A stretch of 64,000 nucleotides of DNA from Streptomyces sp. NBC_00094 (GTDB lineage Bacteria; Actinomycetota; Actinomycetes; Streptomycetales; Streptomycetaceae), in NCBI RefSeq assembly GCF_026343125.1, contig NZ_JAPEMB010000001.1, positions 2,976,001 to 3,040,000 on the forward strand, written 5' to 3'. The translations under genes and the position numbers were made by a program. Under the pieces are notes generated by a model. That model searched no databases. It had not been told where the DNA came from and saw nothing but the letters and a program-made list of their open reading frames with translations. Positions 29,125 to 37,275 of the stretch are shown one piece after another. How positions within the stretch are numbered: position 1 is the stretch's first letter; each line of letters starts with the position of its first letter.

Positions 29125-29664
29125 TCAGGAGTTCCCGACGTCCGAGGGGACCACGGGAACGAGGAGTCGCCGGGGTCGCAGCAGGGCGCGGCCGACCGGA
29201 TCCGCGGGGTCCCGGTCGAGCCCGGCGCCGGGCCGCATCTCGACGTCGGCGGGCGGCACGGGGACGCGGCAGGCGGGGCATTCGCCGTACGGGCCGAGTT
29301 CGGTGCCGCAGTCGGCGTGGTGGAAGTGGCGTACCGGTACGGCTCCGGCGGCCTCGGCGAGGCCCCAGGCGCCGAGCGCGCGCAGGACGGGCCAGAGGGC
29401 GAGGCCGCGCTCGGTGAGCACGTACTCGTCGCGCGGGGGCGACTCCTGGTAGCGGCGCCGGTCGAGGACGCCGGCCTCGACGAGGGCCTGGAGGCGGGCT
29501 GCGAGGACGGCACGGGGGATGCCGAGGTGGACGAGGAAGTCGTTGTAGCGGCGGACGCCGTAGAAGGCGTCACGGACGACGAGGAGGGTCCAGCGCTCGC
29601 CGACGACTTCAAGGGCGCGCGCGATGGAGCACTGCTGGTGGACGTAGTCCTTGCCGAGAGCCAT
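29125..29664 (-). CDS. HxlR-family transcriptional regulator
   Basis: 179 aa from the ATG at 29664 (MALGKDY), the usual start of this family; an ATG at 29673 is possible. The winged-helix domain is typical (CSIARALEVVGERWTLLVVRDAFYGVRRYNDF). A C-terminal extension contains CGTEL and CPACRVP, which may bind zinc. HxlR proteins usually repress a divergent transporter or enzyme gene. A 48-bp inverted repeat separates it from the divergent MFS gene. Confidence 0.92.
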   Translation of the reverse strand: MALGKDYVHQQCSIARALEVVGERWTLLVVRDAFYGVRRYNDFLVHLGIPRAVLAARLQALVEAGVLDRRRYQESPPRDEYVLTERGLALWPVLRALGAWGLAEAAGAVPVRHFHHADCGTELGPYGECPACRVPVPPADVEMRPGAGLDRDPADPVGRALLRPRRLLVPVVPSDVGNS

Positions 29665-29686
29665 GGAACTCATCGTACCCATTCAA

Positions 29687-29734
29687 GGTTCGGTGAACGA
29701 ACCCAGCTGCTAGCTTGGGTTCATTCACCGAACC
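29687..29734. promoter_or_regulatory. HxlR operator: large inverted repeat
   Basis: Nineteen-base arms GGTTCGGTGAACGAACCCA / TGGGTTCATTCACCGAACC (18/19 complementary) flank a 10-nt centre. The repeat starts 23 nt from the HxlR start codon and overlaps both divergent promoters. Confidence 0.8.
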
Positions 29735-29748
29735 CACAAGGCCTCGGT

Positions 29749-29788
29749 GACTCACGGACATACGGACTCACGGACTCACGGACTCACC
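29749..29788. repeat. 8-bp tandem repeats in the MFS leader
   Basis: GACTCACG, GACATACG, GACTCACG, GACTCACG, GACTCACC run head to tail just before the ribosome site of the MFS gene. Confidence 0.8.
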
Positions 29789-29804
29789 GGCGGAGGTCCC
29801 AGCC

Positions 29805-31184
29805 ATGCCCCAGCTCACCACCACCACCCGCACCCGCACTCCCTCCCCCGCACGCGCGCGTGCCCCCCGTCCCTCGACCGCGCTCGCCGTCACCGGCGCC
29901 GCCACGGCCGTCGCGCTGATGAACTACACGGCCCCGATGCTCACGCTCCCCGAGACGGCCGCCGCCTTCGGGACGCCGGCCTCGGCCCGGGCCTGGCTGC
30001 TCAACGGCACGCCGCTCGGCCTCGCCGTCCTCCTCCTGGTGGCCGGCGGCCTCGCCGACGCGCACGGGCGGCGCCGGGTCTTCCTCCTCGGCACCCTCGC
30101 CCTCGGCGTCACCACCGGCCTCGGAGCCTTCGCCGACTCCACGCTCACCTTCACTCTGGCGCGGATCGCCCAGGGCGCGGCGAGCGCGGCCGTCCTCGCG
30201 GGCAGTCTGGGCCTGCTGGCCGACGCGTACCCCTCGGGCCGCGACCGGATCAGGGCCACCGGGATCTGGGGCGCGTCGGTGAGCGGCGGCATCGCTCTCG
30301 GCCCACTGCTCGCGGGCGCGCTGAGCCTCGTGGACTGGCGCCTGGCGTACGAGGTGCTGGGGCTCGCCGCCCTGGCGATCGCGGCGACGGGCGCGCGCAC
30401 GCTCGGCCCGGACGCGACACGGGGGCCACGACAGACGCGCCCGGACCTCCCCGGCGCCCTCACGCTCGGAGCGGCCCTGGCGTCACTCCTCACCGCGCTC
30501 ACCCTCGGCCGGGACGGCTGGCTGCGGGCGCCGGTGGGCCTCCTGCTCCTGGCGGCCGTCGGGCTGACGGCGGCCTTCGTGGCGGTCGAACACCGGAGCC
30601 GTACGCCCATGGTCGACCCGGCGCTCCTACGCCGGCCCGCGTTCCTGGCGTCGACGCTCGGGGCGCTGTTCACGGGCCTGGCGGTGATCGGCCTGTTCAG
30701 CGTGGTGCCCACACTGCTCCAGAGCGGGGCGGGGATGTCGCCGCTGGGGGCGGCCTGGCTGTTCGTGCTCTGGTCGGGCACCGCGTTCGCGGTGGCGCTC
30801 CAGGCGCGCCGCCTGGCGGGCCGGCTGTCCGCCGCGTACCAACTGACCGTGGGCTTCACCCTGTCGGCGGCGGGCGTCCTGGCCCTGCTGGGCGGCCTGG
30901 AAGGCCCCTGGCCGCGTCTCCTCCCGGGCCTGCTCGTGGCGGGCGCGGGCAGCGGTCTGCTGAACGCGGCGCTGCCCCGCCTCGCCGTCGACTCCGTACC
31001 GCCGGAGCGGGCGGCGATGGGTTCGGGCGCCAACAACACGGCCCGCTACATCGGTTCGTCGGCGGGAGTGGCCCTGACGCTGGCACTGACGACGACGGGC
31101 CCGGACACGGCGCTCGCGGTCTCGGCGGGCCTGTCCCTGACCGGCGCCGCGCTCACCCTCGTCCTGGGGAGACGGCCGAGATGA
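29805..31184 (+). CDS. MFS drug-efflux-type transporter
   Basis: 459 aa with 12-14 membrane helices. The MFS motif A is GGLADAHGRRRVF, and motif C-like GIALGPLLAGAL in helix 5 is typical of drug antiporters. The ribosome site is GGAGG, 8 nt from the ATG. It is divergent from the HxlR regulator with a shared operator, so exporter induction by a ligand of that regulator is likely. Substrate unknown. Its last 32 nt overlap the convergent sortase gene. Confidence 0.9.
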   Translation: MPQLTTTTRTRTPSPARARAPRPSTALAVTGAATAVALMNYTAPMLTLPETAAAFGTPASARAWLLNGTPLGLAVLLLVAGGLADAHGRRRVFLLGTLALGVTTGLGAFADSTLTFTLARIAQGAASAAVLAGSLGLLADAYPSGRDRIRATGIWGASVSGGIALGPLLAGALSLVDWRLAYEVLGLAALAIAATGARTLGPDATRGPRQTRPDLPGALTLGAALASLLTALTLGRDGWLRAPVGLLLLAAVGLTAAFVAVEHRSRTPMVDPALLRRPAFLASTLGALFTGLAVIGLFSVVPTLLQSGAGMSPLGAAWLFVLWSGTAFAVALQARRLAGRLSAAYQLTVGFTLSAAGVLALLGGLEGPWPRLLPGLLVAGAGSGLLNAALPRLAVDSVPPERAAMGSGANNTARYIGSSAGVALTLALTTTGPDTALAVSAGLSLTGAALTLVLGRRPR

Positions 31185-32034
31185 GCTTCGCCCAGACGAC
31201 GAGCCGGTAGGCGCTGCTGAACTCGGGCGTGCAGGTCGTGAGGGTGAGATAGGAACCGGGGCCGGAGTACCCGTAGGAGGGCTTGACGAGGGACCGCGGA
31301 ACGGCCCGGATGACGCCGACGTCACGGGGAGCGGTCTGCGGCAGGACCTGGTCGACGCGGTAGGTGTACGTACGCTCCCGGGTCCGCACGGTGATGCGGT
31401 CGCCCTCGCGGAGCCGGTTGATGTACCGGAAGGGCTCGCCGTGGGTGTTGCGGTGCCCGGCGAGCGCGAAGTTCCCGGGGAGGCCGGGGCCGGCGGTGCC
31501 GGGGTAGTGGCCGACGTACCCCTTGTCGAGGACGGACCGCTTGGAGACGCCGTGGGCGACGGGGGCGGTGAGCCCGAGGCGGGGGATACGGAGGACGGCG
31601 AAGGCGCGGGAGTCGGCGGCGGGCGGGGTGAACGACGAGGAGGGGGCGGCGGACGAGGACGAAGCGCCGGCCCCCCGAGAAGGCCCACCGCCCTCCCCGA
31701 CGACATCCCCGGGCTCCCCGGGCTCCCCGGCGAGGTCCTCAGGCTCAGCCGTCACATCAGCCACCTCGGCCGCATCGCCCGCATCGTTCACATCGTTCAC
31801 GGGGGGAGAGATCTCCCACTCCCGCTCCAGAACGCTCACCTGCTCACGGGCCTCGGCACGGGCCTGCTGGTTGGTCCACCAGAGCTGGTGCACGACGAGG
31901 AGAAGCACGAGAACCCCGCAGGTGACGACGGTCTCGGCACACACCCACAGCACGCGGGCACCCGTACGACGCCGCCCACGCGCCTGGACGACGACCGGCA
32001 CTCGCTCCCGCACCCTGCCCCGCACGCGGGGCAC
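31153..32034 (-). CDS. Class E sortase
   Basis: About 293 aa from a GTG at 32034 with no clear ribosome site, so the true start may be internal. It has an N-terminal basic stretch, a membrane anchor (TVVTCGVLVLLLVVHQLWW), a long acidic linker and the sortase core. Catalytic His is in LAGHRNTHG, Cys in TLTTCTPEFSS, and Arg in AYRLVVWAKL. Class E enzymes in Streptomyces attach LAXTG proteins, such as chaplins, to the wall. The LARTG protein at 21388 is a plausible client. Confidence 0.9.
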   Translation of the reverse strand: MPRVRGRVRERVPVVVQARGRRRTGARVLWVCAETVVTCGVLVLLLVVHQLWWTNQQARAEAREQVSVLEREWEISPPVNDVNDAGDAAEVADVTAEPEDLAGEPGEPGDVVGEGGGPSRGAGASSSSAAPSSSFTPPAADSRAFAVLRIPRLGLTAPVAHGVSKRSVLDKGYVGHYPGTAGPGLPGNFALAGHRNTHGEPFRYINRLREGDRITVRTRERTYTYRVDQVLPQTAPRDVGVIRAVPRSLVKPSYGYSGPGSYLTLTTCTPEFSSAYRLVVWAKLISAVSPGRG

Positions 32035-32087
32035 GATAAGCGCTGAGGCGCCAACTCTCCAGGCCCGTACAGCAGTACGGTGAAGAC

Positions 32088-33092
32088 ATGCGCCCCGACA
32101 CTCCTGCCGCCCACACCGCCGAAGCCGAGCGCCTGCTGCGCACCGCCGCGCAGTACCCCGGAGACCAGGAACCCCTCTACCTCCAGGCCGCGGCCCACCG
32201 GGAACTGGCGGGCGACCGCCCGGGCGCGACGGCCCTCTACGACACGCTCCTCTCCTCTTCCCCCGCGAACCCCCACCTGATCAGGGCGCTGAAGGCGGCG
32301 AACCTCTGGGAGTACGGCCACGAGGCCGAGGCCCGGGCGATCATCGACGGCGTCCGGCGCGCCCAGCCGGCGGACGCGGCGGCCTGGGAGATCACGGCGG
32401 AGACGCTGGAGGCGCACGACGAACTGGAGGCGGCGGAGTCCACCCTGACGGAGGCGGCGAGCCTCCTGGTCTCCTCCGCGGACCTCCCCCACGCCACCCA
32501 GTCCCTGATCACGACCCGCCACAGGATCCGCAGGATGCTGGCACTCCCCCACGACGACTGGGACACCCTGGCGGACCGGCTCCACACGGCGGCGGTCCCC
32601 CTGGACGAGCTCCACGACCCGAAGCGCCTCTGGTCGCTGGGCTCCTCCGACCCGGCGGAACTCCAGGCCGAGATCGCCCGCCTCCGCTCGGAACTGGGCA
32701 CCTACCGCACGGCCCTCTCACGCCCCTTCCCGGTCGCGGTCCTGCACTGGCCGGAAGCGGAACTCGACGAGCTTCTGGCGGCGTACCCGGAACTGGAAGC
32801 CGAGTACCCCACGTACCGAGCCCACCTCACCGACATCGAGGCCTCCCTCCGCGAACTGTCCCAGGCGGGCACCCCCAACCTGGGCATCGTCCGAGCGACG
32901 GTCCCCTCCTACGAAGCCTTCGCCGCCTCGGAATCCACGCCTCCGTCGAACGCGGACCTGCTCCCCCAGTACGCGACGACCTTGGCGGCCCGAGGCCGCG
33001 CAACGGCCTGGCCGCCGGCCCGCGACGCGGCTTGCTGGTGCGGCCCGGAGGCTACGTACACGGAGTGCCACGGGGATATCACCGCCCCCTAA
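32088..33092 (+). CDS. TPR protein with C-terminal SEC-C-like zinc motif
   Basis: 334 aa. The first 150 residues form TPR-like helical pairs. A mixed domain follows, and the last 20 residues carry CWCG...TECHG, the CxC...CH pattern of SEC-C zinc motifs. Proteins of this build are common in Streptomyces without known function. The TPR part suggests a protein partner. It is divergent from the sortase with a gap of only 53 nt. Confidence 0.75.
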   Translation: MRPDTPAAHTAEAERLLRTAAQYPGDQEPLYLQAAAHRELAGDRPGATALYDTLLSSSPANPHLIRALKAANLWEYGHEAEARAIIDGVRRAQPADAAAWEITAETLEAHDELEAAESTLTEAASLLVSSADLPHATQSLITTRHRIRRMLALPHDDWDTLADRLHTAAVPLDELHDPKRLWSLGSSDPAELQAEIARLRSELGTYRTALSRPFPVAVLHWPEAELDELLAAYPELEAEYPTYRAHLTDIEASLRELSQAGTPNLGIVRATVPSYEAFAASESTPPSNADLLPQYATTLAARGRATAWPPARDAACWCGPEATYTECHGDITAP

Positions 33093-33163
33093 TCGCGAAC
33101 GCGTCCGCAACATGTCTGTGACGGCTGATACCAATGGGGAGGTCGATCAGGGAGGGGAAGACG

Positions 33164-36100
33164 ATGAGCGAGCTGTCCGACGCCGGCGAGCCGATCACGG
33201 GTCTCTATGAGCAGTTGATGACGCTTCGACTCGAAGAACAGCTCAAGACGCTAACGGGTCGAGGTTGGCATGCGATCGAGGATGCCGTCGGCCCCGAGTC
33301 CTCCCCGCGAGTCCTGGCGCAGCACGTGTCCGACACTGTGCGTCGCATCCTCCTCGGTCTACCTCAAGCGGATCGCGTGCATGCGGCGAACCACATCCTC
33401 GAATCCATGAACACGATCGAGGGCGCCCGTGAATGGGTCGACCTCATTGCCGAGGGTCCGCGCCAGCTCCTTGCCATAGCGGAAAAGGAAGCCCAGGGCG
33501 TCTACCGCATCCGTCCTGCGACCCCCCTGGCAGAGACCGCGCTCATTACCAACGCGCCGGAAGATCCCAGCCTGGGGTTCGAACTGCGAGCGGAGCTCGC
33601 GACCGCTGACCAGGTAGACCTCCTCTGCGCCTTTGTGAAATGGCACGGCCTCCGAGTCATAGAACAGTCGTTGGAGGCAGCCCATGCGCGGGGTGTTCCC
33701 ATACGCGTCATCACGACCACCTACATCGGTGCGACGGAGCGCCAGGCGCTCGACCGCCTGGTTCAGCGCTTCAACGCAGAGGTGAAGGTCAACTACGAGC
33801 TCCGCTCGACACGGTTGCATGCGAAGGCGTGGCTCTTCCGACGGAACAGCGGCTACGACACCGCGTACGTCGGTAGCTCCAACCTCTCCAAGGCAGCTCT
33901 CCTCGACGGGCTGGAGTGGAACGTTCGACTGTCGTCTGTCGCGACCCCAGACGTCATCCGTAAGTTCGAAGCGACCTTCGATGCCTACTGGAGCGACCCT
34001 TCCTTCGAGACATACGACCCCGACCGCGACGCGGCCCGCCTCAGCGAGGCGCTCCAGGTAGCGGGCCAGGGCAAGGGGGCAGCGGCAGATCAGCGGATCA
34101 CGCTGTCAGGCCTTGAGGTACGGCCGTACCCGCATCAGCGGGACATGCTGGAACGGCTCCAGGTGGAGCGAGAGGTGCACGACCGTCACCGCAATCTTCT
34201 CGTGGCAGCGACCGGCACAGGCAAGACGGTCATGGCAGCGCTGGACTACAAGCGCCTTCGGCAGCAGCACGGCCGCGATCTGCGGTTGCTGTTCGTTGCC
34301 CACCGGCAGGAGATCCTGCGCCAGTCACTACGCACGTACCAGGACGTGCTCGTGGACGCGAACTTCGGGGAGGAGCTACACAGCGGGATCGCGCCTACAG
34401 AGTGGCGGCACGTCTTCGCGAGCGTGCAGTCTCTGAATCCGCAGCGGTTGGAGCAGTTGTCTCCCGACCAGTTCGACATCATCGTCATCGATGAGTTCCA
34501 CCATGGCGTCTCCGCGACCTACCGGAAGATCATCAACCACTTCCGCCCGCTGGAGTTCTTGGGGCTCACGGCAACCCCAGAGCGCATGGACGGCCGCAAC
34601 GTCCAGGACGAGTTCTTCGACGGCCGTATCGCAGCGGAGATGCGACTGTGGGAAGCGCTGGAGAACGACCTGCTGAGCCCCTTCCACTACTTCGGGATCA
34701 CCGACAACACCGACATGAGCGCGGTGAGCTGGAAGCGCGGGGCCTACGACTCATCGGCTCTCAGCGATCTCTTCACGGGCAATAACGCCAGGGCGCGACT
34801 CGTCGTTCAGGCCGTCCAAGACAAGGTGGCAAACCCGGGAGCCATGCGCGCTCTTGGGTTCTGTGTCTCCGTAGCCCATGCCACGTTCATGGCAGAATTC
34901 TTCCGCCGCGCTGGCCTCAAGGCTGTTGCCCTCTCGGGTGAGACCCCCCAGGACGAGCGGAAGACCGCACTGGCTGCCCTTCGCGCCGGCGACATCCAAG
35001 TGATCTTCTCGGTTGACCTCTTCAACGAGGGTCTGGACATCCCGGACGTCGACACCCTCCTCATGCTGCGCCCGACCTCCAGCGCCACGGTCTTCCTCCA
35101 GCAGCTGGGCAGGGGCCTGCGCCGCACGGAGAACAAGGCGGTGCTCACCGTGCTGGACTTCATCGGGCAACACCGCAAGGAGTTCCGTTTCGAGGAGCAG
35201 TTCCGCGCACTGACGAACCTGACGAGGAACCGCCTGCTCGCGAGCATCGAGAACGGCTTCCCCCAGCTGCCGTCCGGCTGCCAAATCATCCTTGAGTCCA
35301 AGGCCAAGGACCTGATCATCGACAACATCCGCAGCCAGATCAGCGTCAACGTCACGCAGCTCGCGCAGGAGGTCAAGCGGTACGGGACGTCACAGCTCGC
35401 GGCGTACCTTGAGGAGAGCGGTCGTGAGCTGAAAGAGATCTACCGCGGCAACGGCAACTCCTGGACGCGTCTGCTCCGTCGCTCTGGGCTGCTACCGAAG
35501 GACGTACCGGAGGGCGAGGAAGCGCTCCTCAAGCGCATCCCTGCCTTCCACCACTCTGACGACCCTGAGCGAATCGCCGCCTACTCCAAGATCGTCGAGG
35601 ACGACGCCCCTCGCTACAGCGAGCTGAGCGAGCGCGATCAAGCCTTCGCGCGCATGCTCTACTTCTCACTGTGGCCGCTCAGCGGATTTGCAAGCTACGA
35701 AGAGGGCATGGAATCCCTTCGCCCGCAGCAGGACTTCCGAAGCGAACTCCGTCAGGTACTGGCGTACGCCCTAGACCGGCTCGACCACGTCCCGATCCGC
35801 CTGACCGGCCCGCTCGCCGGCCTCCCCCTGACGGTCCACGCCTCCTATAGCCGCGAGGAAATCCTCCCTTCCTTGGGGCAAGCCCACGTCAACCGTGACC
35901 TCCCTGGGATCTTCCGCGAGGGCGTGAAGTGGTGCCAGAACATCACAACCGATGCTCTGTTCATCACCCTCGAAAAGGATGAGAAGGATTTCTCTCCCCA
36001 AACTCGCTATCACGACTACGCATTGAACGAGTTCCGGTTCCACTGGGAGTCCCAGAACCGAACCTCGGATACCTCAGCGACAGGCCGCCGCTACCAGAGC

Positions 36101-36304
36101 CACAAGGCAGAGGGGTCTCACATCCTCCTCTTCGTCCGCCGCTACAAGAAGACCGACATCGGCGGCCCCCAGCCCTGGATGCTCCTGGGCCCCGCCGAGT
36201 ACGTCGAACACAAGGGCAGCAAGCCGATGGGGATCACCTGGCAGTTGCACCATGAGATCCCCGCGGACGTGTGGACCTACTCGTCGATCGCCGCCAGCAC
36301 CTGA
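33164..36304 (+). CDS. PLD nuclease-SF2 helicase-DUF3427 fusion protein
   Basis: 1046 aa from the ATG at 33164 (ribosome site GGAGGGG). An N-terminal helical part is followed by a phospholipase-D-like nuclease domain (HAK at 219 and GSSNLS). The SF2 helicase core has Walker A ATGTGKT (about 349), DEFH (443), LTATPER and QQLGRGLRR (about 649). A C-terminal DUF3427 domain follows (about 790-1040; FHWESQN, LFVRRYKK, PMGITWQLHHEIP). The fusion should move on and cut nucleic acid. Base use is clearly less GC-rich than its neighbours, which suggests transfer. It has no operon partner. A DNA-repair or phage-defence role is inference. Confidence 0.88.
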   Translation: MSELSDAGEPITGLYEQLMTLRLEEQLKTLTGRGWHAIEDAVGPESSPRVLAQHVSDTVRRILLGLPQADRVHAANHILESMNTIEGAREWVDLIAEGPRQLLAIAEKEAQGVYRIRPATPLAETALITNAPEDPSLGFELRAELATADQVDLLCAFVKWHGLRVIEQSLEAAHARGVPIRVITTTYIGATERQALDRLVQRFNAEVKVNYELRSTRLHAKAWLFRRNSGYDTAYVGSSNLSKAALLDGLEWNVRLSSVATPDVIRKFEATFDAYWSDPSFETYDPDRDAARLSEALQVAGQGKGAAADQRITLSGLEVRPYPHQRDMLERLQVEREVHDRHRNLLVAATGTGKTVMAALDYKRLRQQHGRDLRLLFVAHRQEILRQSLRTYQDVLVDANFGEELHSGIAPTEWRHVFASVQSLNPQRLEQLSPDQFDIIVIDEFHHGVSATYRKIINHFRPLEFLGLTATPERMDGRNVQDEFFDGRIAAEMRLWEALENDLLSPFHYFGITDNTDMSAVSWKRGAYDSSALSDLFTGNNARARLVVQAVQDKVANPGAMRALGFCVSVAHATFMAEFFRRAGLKAVALSGETPQDERKTALAALRAGDIQVIFSVDLFNEGLDIPDVDTLLMLRPTSSATVFLQQLGRGLRRTENKAVLTVLDFIGQHRKEFRFEEQFRALTNLTRNRLLASIENGFPQLPSGCQIILESKAKDLIIDNIRSQISVNVTQLAQEVKRYGTSQLAAYLEESGRELKEIYRGNGNSWTRLLRRSGLLPKDVPEGEEALLKRIPAFHHSDDPERIAAYSKIVEDDAPRYSELSERDQAFARMLYFSLWPLSGFASYEEGMESLRPQQDFRSELRQVLAYALDRLDHVPIRLTGPLAGLPLTVHASYSREEILPSLGQAHVNRDLPGIFREGVKWCQNITTDALFITLEKDEKDFSPQTRYHDYALNEFRFHWESQNRTSDTSATGRRYQSHKAEGSHILLFVRRYKKTDIGGPQPWMLLGPAEYVEHKGSKPMGITWQLHHEIPADVWTYSSIAAST

Positions 36305-36359
36305 GAAGCCACACGGCCACACATGCCTGAAGAGGGGATCGGCGGCCCGCCGATCCCCG

Positions 36360-36548
36360 TCACTCGCCCCCGCCAGCGGGCTCTGTCACCGTCAGCTTCT
36401 CGGGGTCCTCGGCCTCCCAAGTGTCGCCCCCGCCCCAGACATGGCGCAGGACGTAGACAGAGCCCCCTCGGACGTCGGTCACGATGGCCTTCCTGTTGGT
36501 GGCCTCGTCGCGTACCTGATCGCCCACCCAAGGCTTCCCGTCCTTCAC
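36360..36548 (-). CDS. Small protein coupled to the HATPase gene
   Basis: 62 aa from the GTG at 36548, which overlaps the stop of the upstream ATP-binding gene (GTGA) and has ribosome site GGAGGAAGC. The sequence (MKDGKPWVGDQV, RKAIVTDVRGGSVYVLRHVWGGGDTWEAEDPEKLTV) looks like a small SH3-type beta barrel. Its function is unknown. It is strictly coupled to the ATP-binding protein. Confidence 0.7.
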   Translation of the reverse strand: MKDGKPWVGDQVRDEATNRKAIVTDVRGGSVYVLRHVWGGGDTWEAEDPEKLTVTEPAGGGE

Positions 36549-37210
36549 GCTTCCTCCTCCTTCAATTCGGCCCAGACCTGCTTGCCCCACCGGTACAACT
36601 CGGTGCCCCACTCCTCCGCGAGCGTGTCGATCAAGATCAGGCCTCGACCTCGGAGTTGGTCATCCCTGAGGCCCTCCGCTCGGAGGATCGGAATGGTCCT
36701 GGAGCGGTCGACCACGCCCACGCGGACCCCTCTCGCGGAGGATCGGGAGACGATCACCCGGATCGATGGGAGCCGGCCGTGGTCGACCGCGTTGGAGACC
36801 AGCTCAGTGATCACGAGCGTGGCGTCCTCGGTCAACGCGTCCAGTCCCCAGACAGTCAGCGCCGTTCGGACCAGACGGCGGGCGACTCCCGCGCTCCGCG
36901 CCTCGCGCGGAAGGGTCTGTGAGTAGGCGGGGTGACCCGTAGGACGAGACGTGACACCCGCATCTGCGAGGACGCCGATGGGAGGGGGTGCAGGCTGCTC
37001 GCGTCCTCGCGTGTCTTTATCGCCACGGCGCTCAGCTGCACCCTGTTCGGGACGCGGAGGGACGGAGGTCGATGTCACGAATGGCGACACCACGGCCGCT
37101 TGGCCCCCCTCATCACCCACGTGGCTGAAAGTCACCAGTTGCCCTCCCGTCGTTGCCGGTTGGTGGTTTCGTGTTCTCTCAGCGAACCGTGATTCGCGGT
37201 GGGCGGGCAT
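36545..37210 (-). CDS. HATPase_c_2 (anti-sigma-factor-kinase-like) ATP-binding protein
   Basis: Open frame of 221 codons. The conserved part is the last 135 residues, with the N-box ITELVSNAVDHG and G-boxes GVRVGVVDRSRTIP and LRGRGLILIDTLAEEWG. It belongs to the Streptomyces regulators related to RsbW/SpoIIAB. The first 80 codons look non-conserved, so the true start is probably a downstream GTG, for example near 37078. It is divergent from an HTH/TPR regulator and coupled to a 62-aa protein. Confidence 0.78.
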   Translation of the reverse strand: MPAHRESRFAERTRNHQPATTGGQLVTFSHVGDEGGQAAVVSPFVTSTSVPPRPEQGAAERRGDKDTRGREQPAPPPIGVLADAGVTSRPTGHPAYSQTLPREARSAGVARRLVRTALTVWGLDALTEDATLVITELVSNAVDHGRLPSIRVIVSRSSARGVRVGVVDRSRTIPILRAEGLRDDQLRGRGLILIDTLAEEWGTELYRWGKQVWAELKEEEA

Positions 37211-37249
37211 CCCCGTTCGGGCCTCGATGCCGTCAAACCCGTCAAAGAT

Positions 37250-37265
37250 TGTTCTCTTGTGAACA
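37250..37265. promoter_or_regulatory. Inverted repeat before the HTH/TPR regulator
   Basis: TGTTC-TCTTGT-GAACA lies 10 nt before the regulator start, in the divergent promoter region. It is a candidate autoregulatory operator. Confidence 0.45.
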
Positions 37266-37275
37266 GGGGCGCAGT

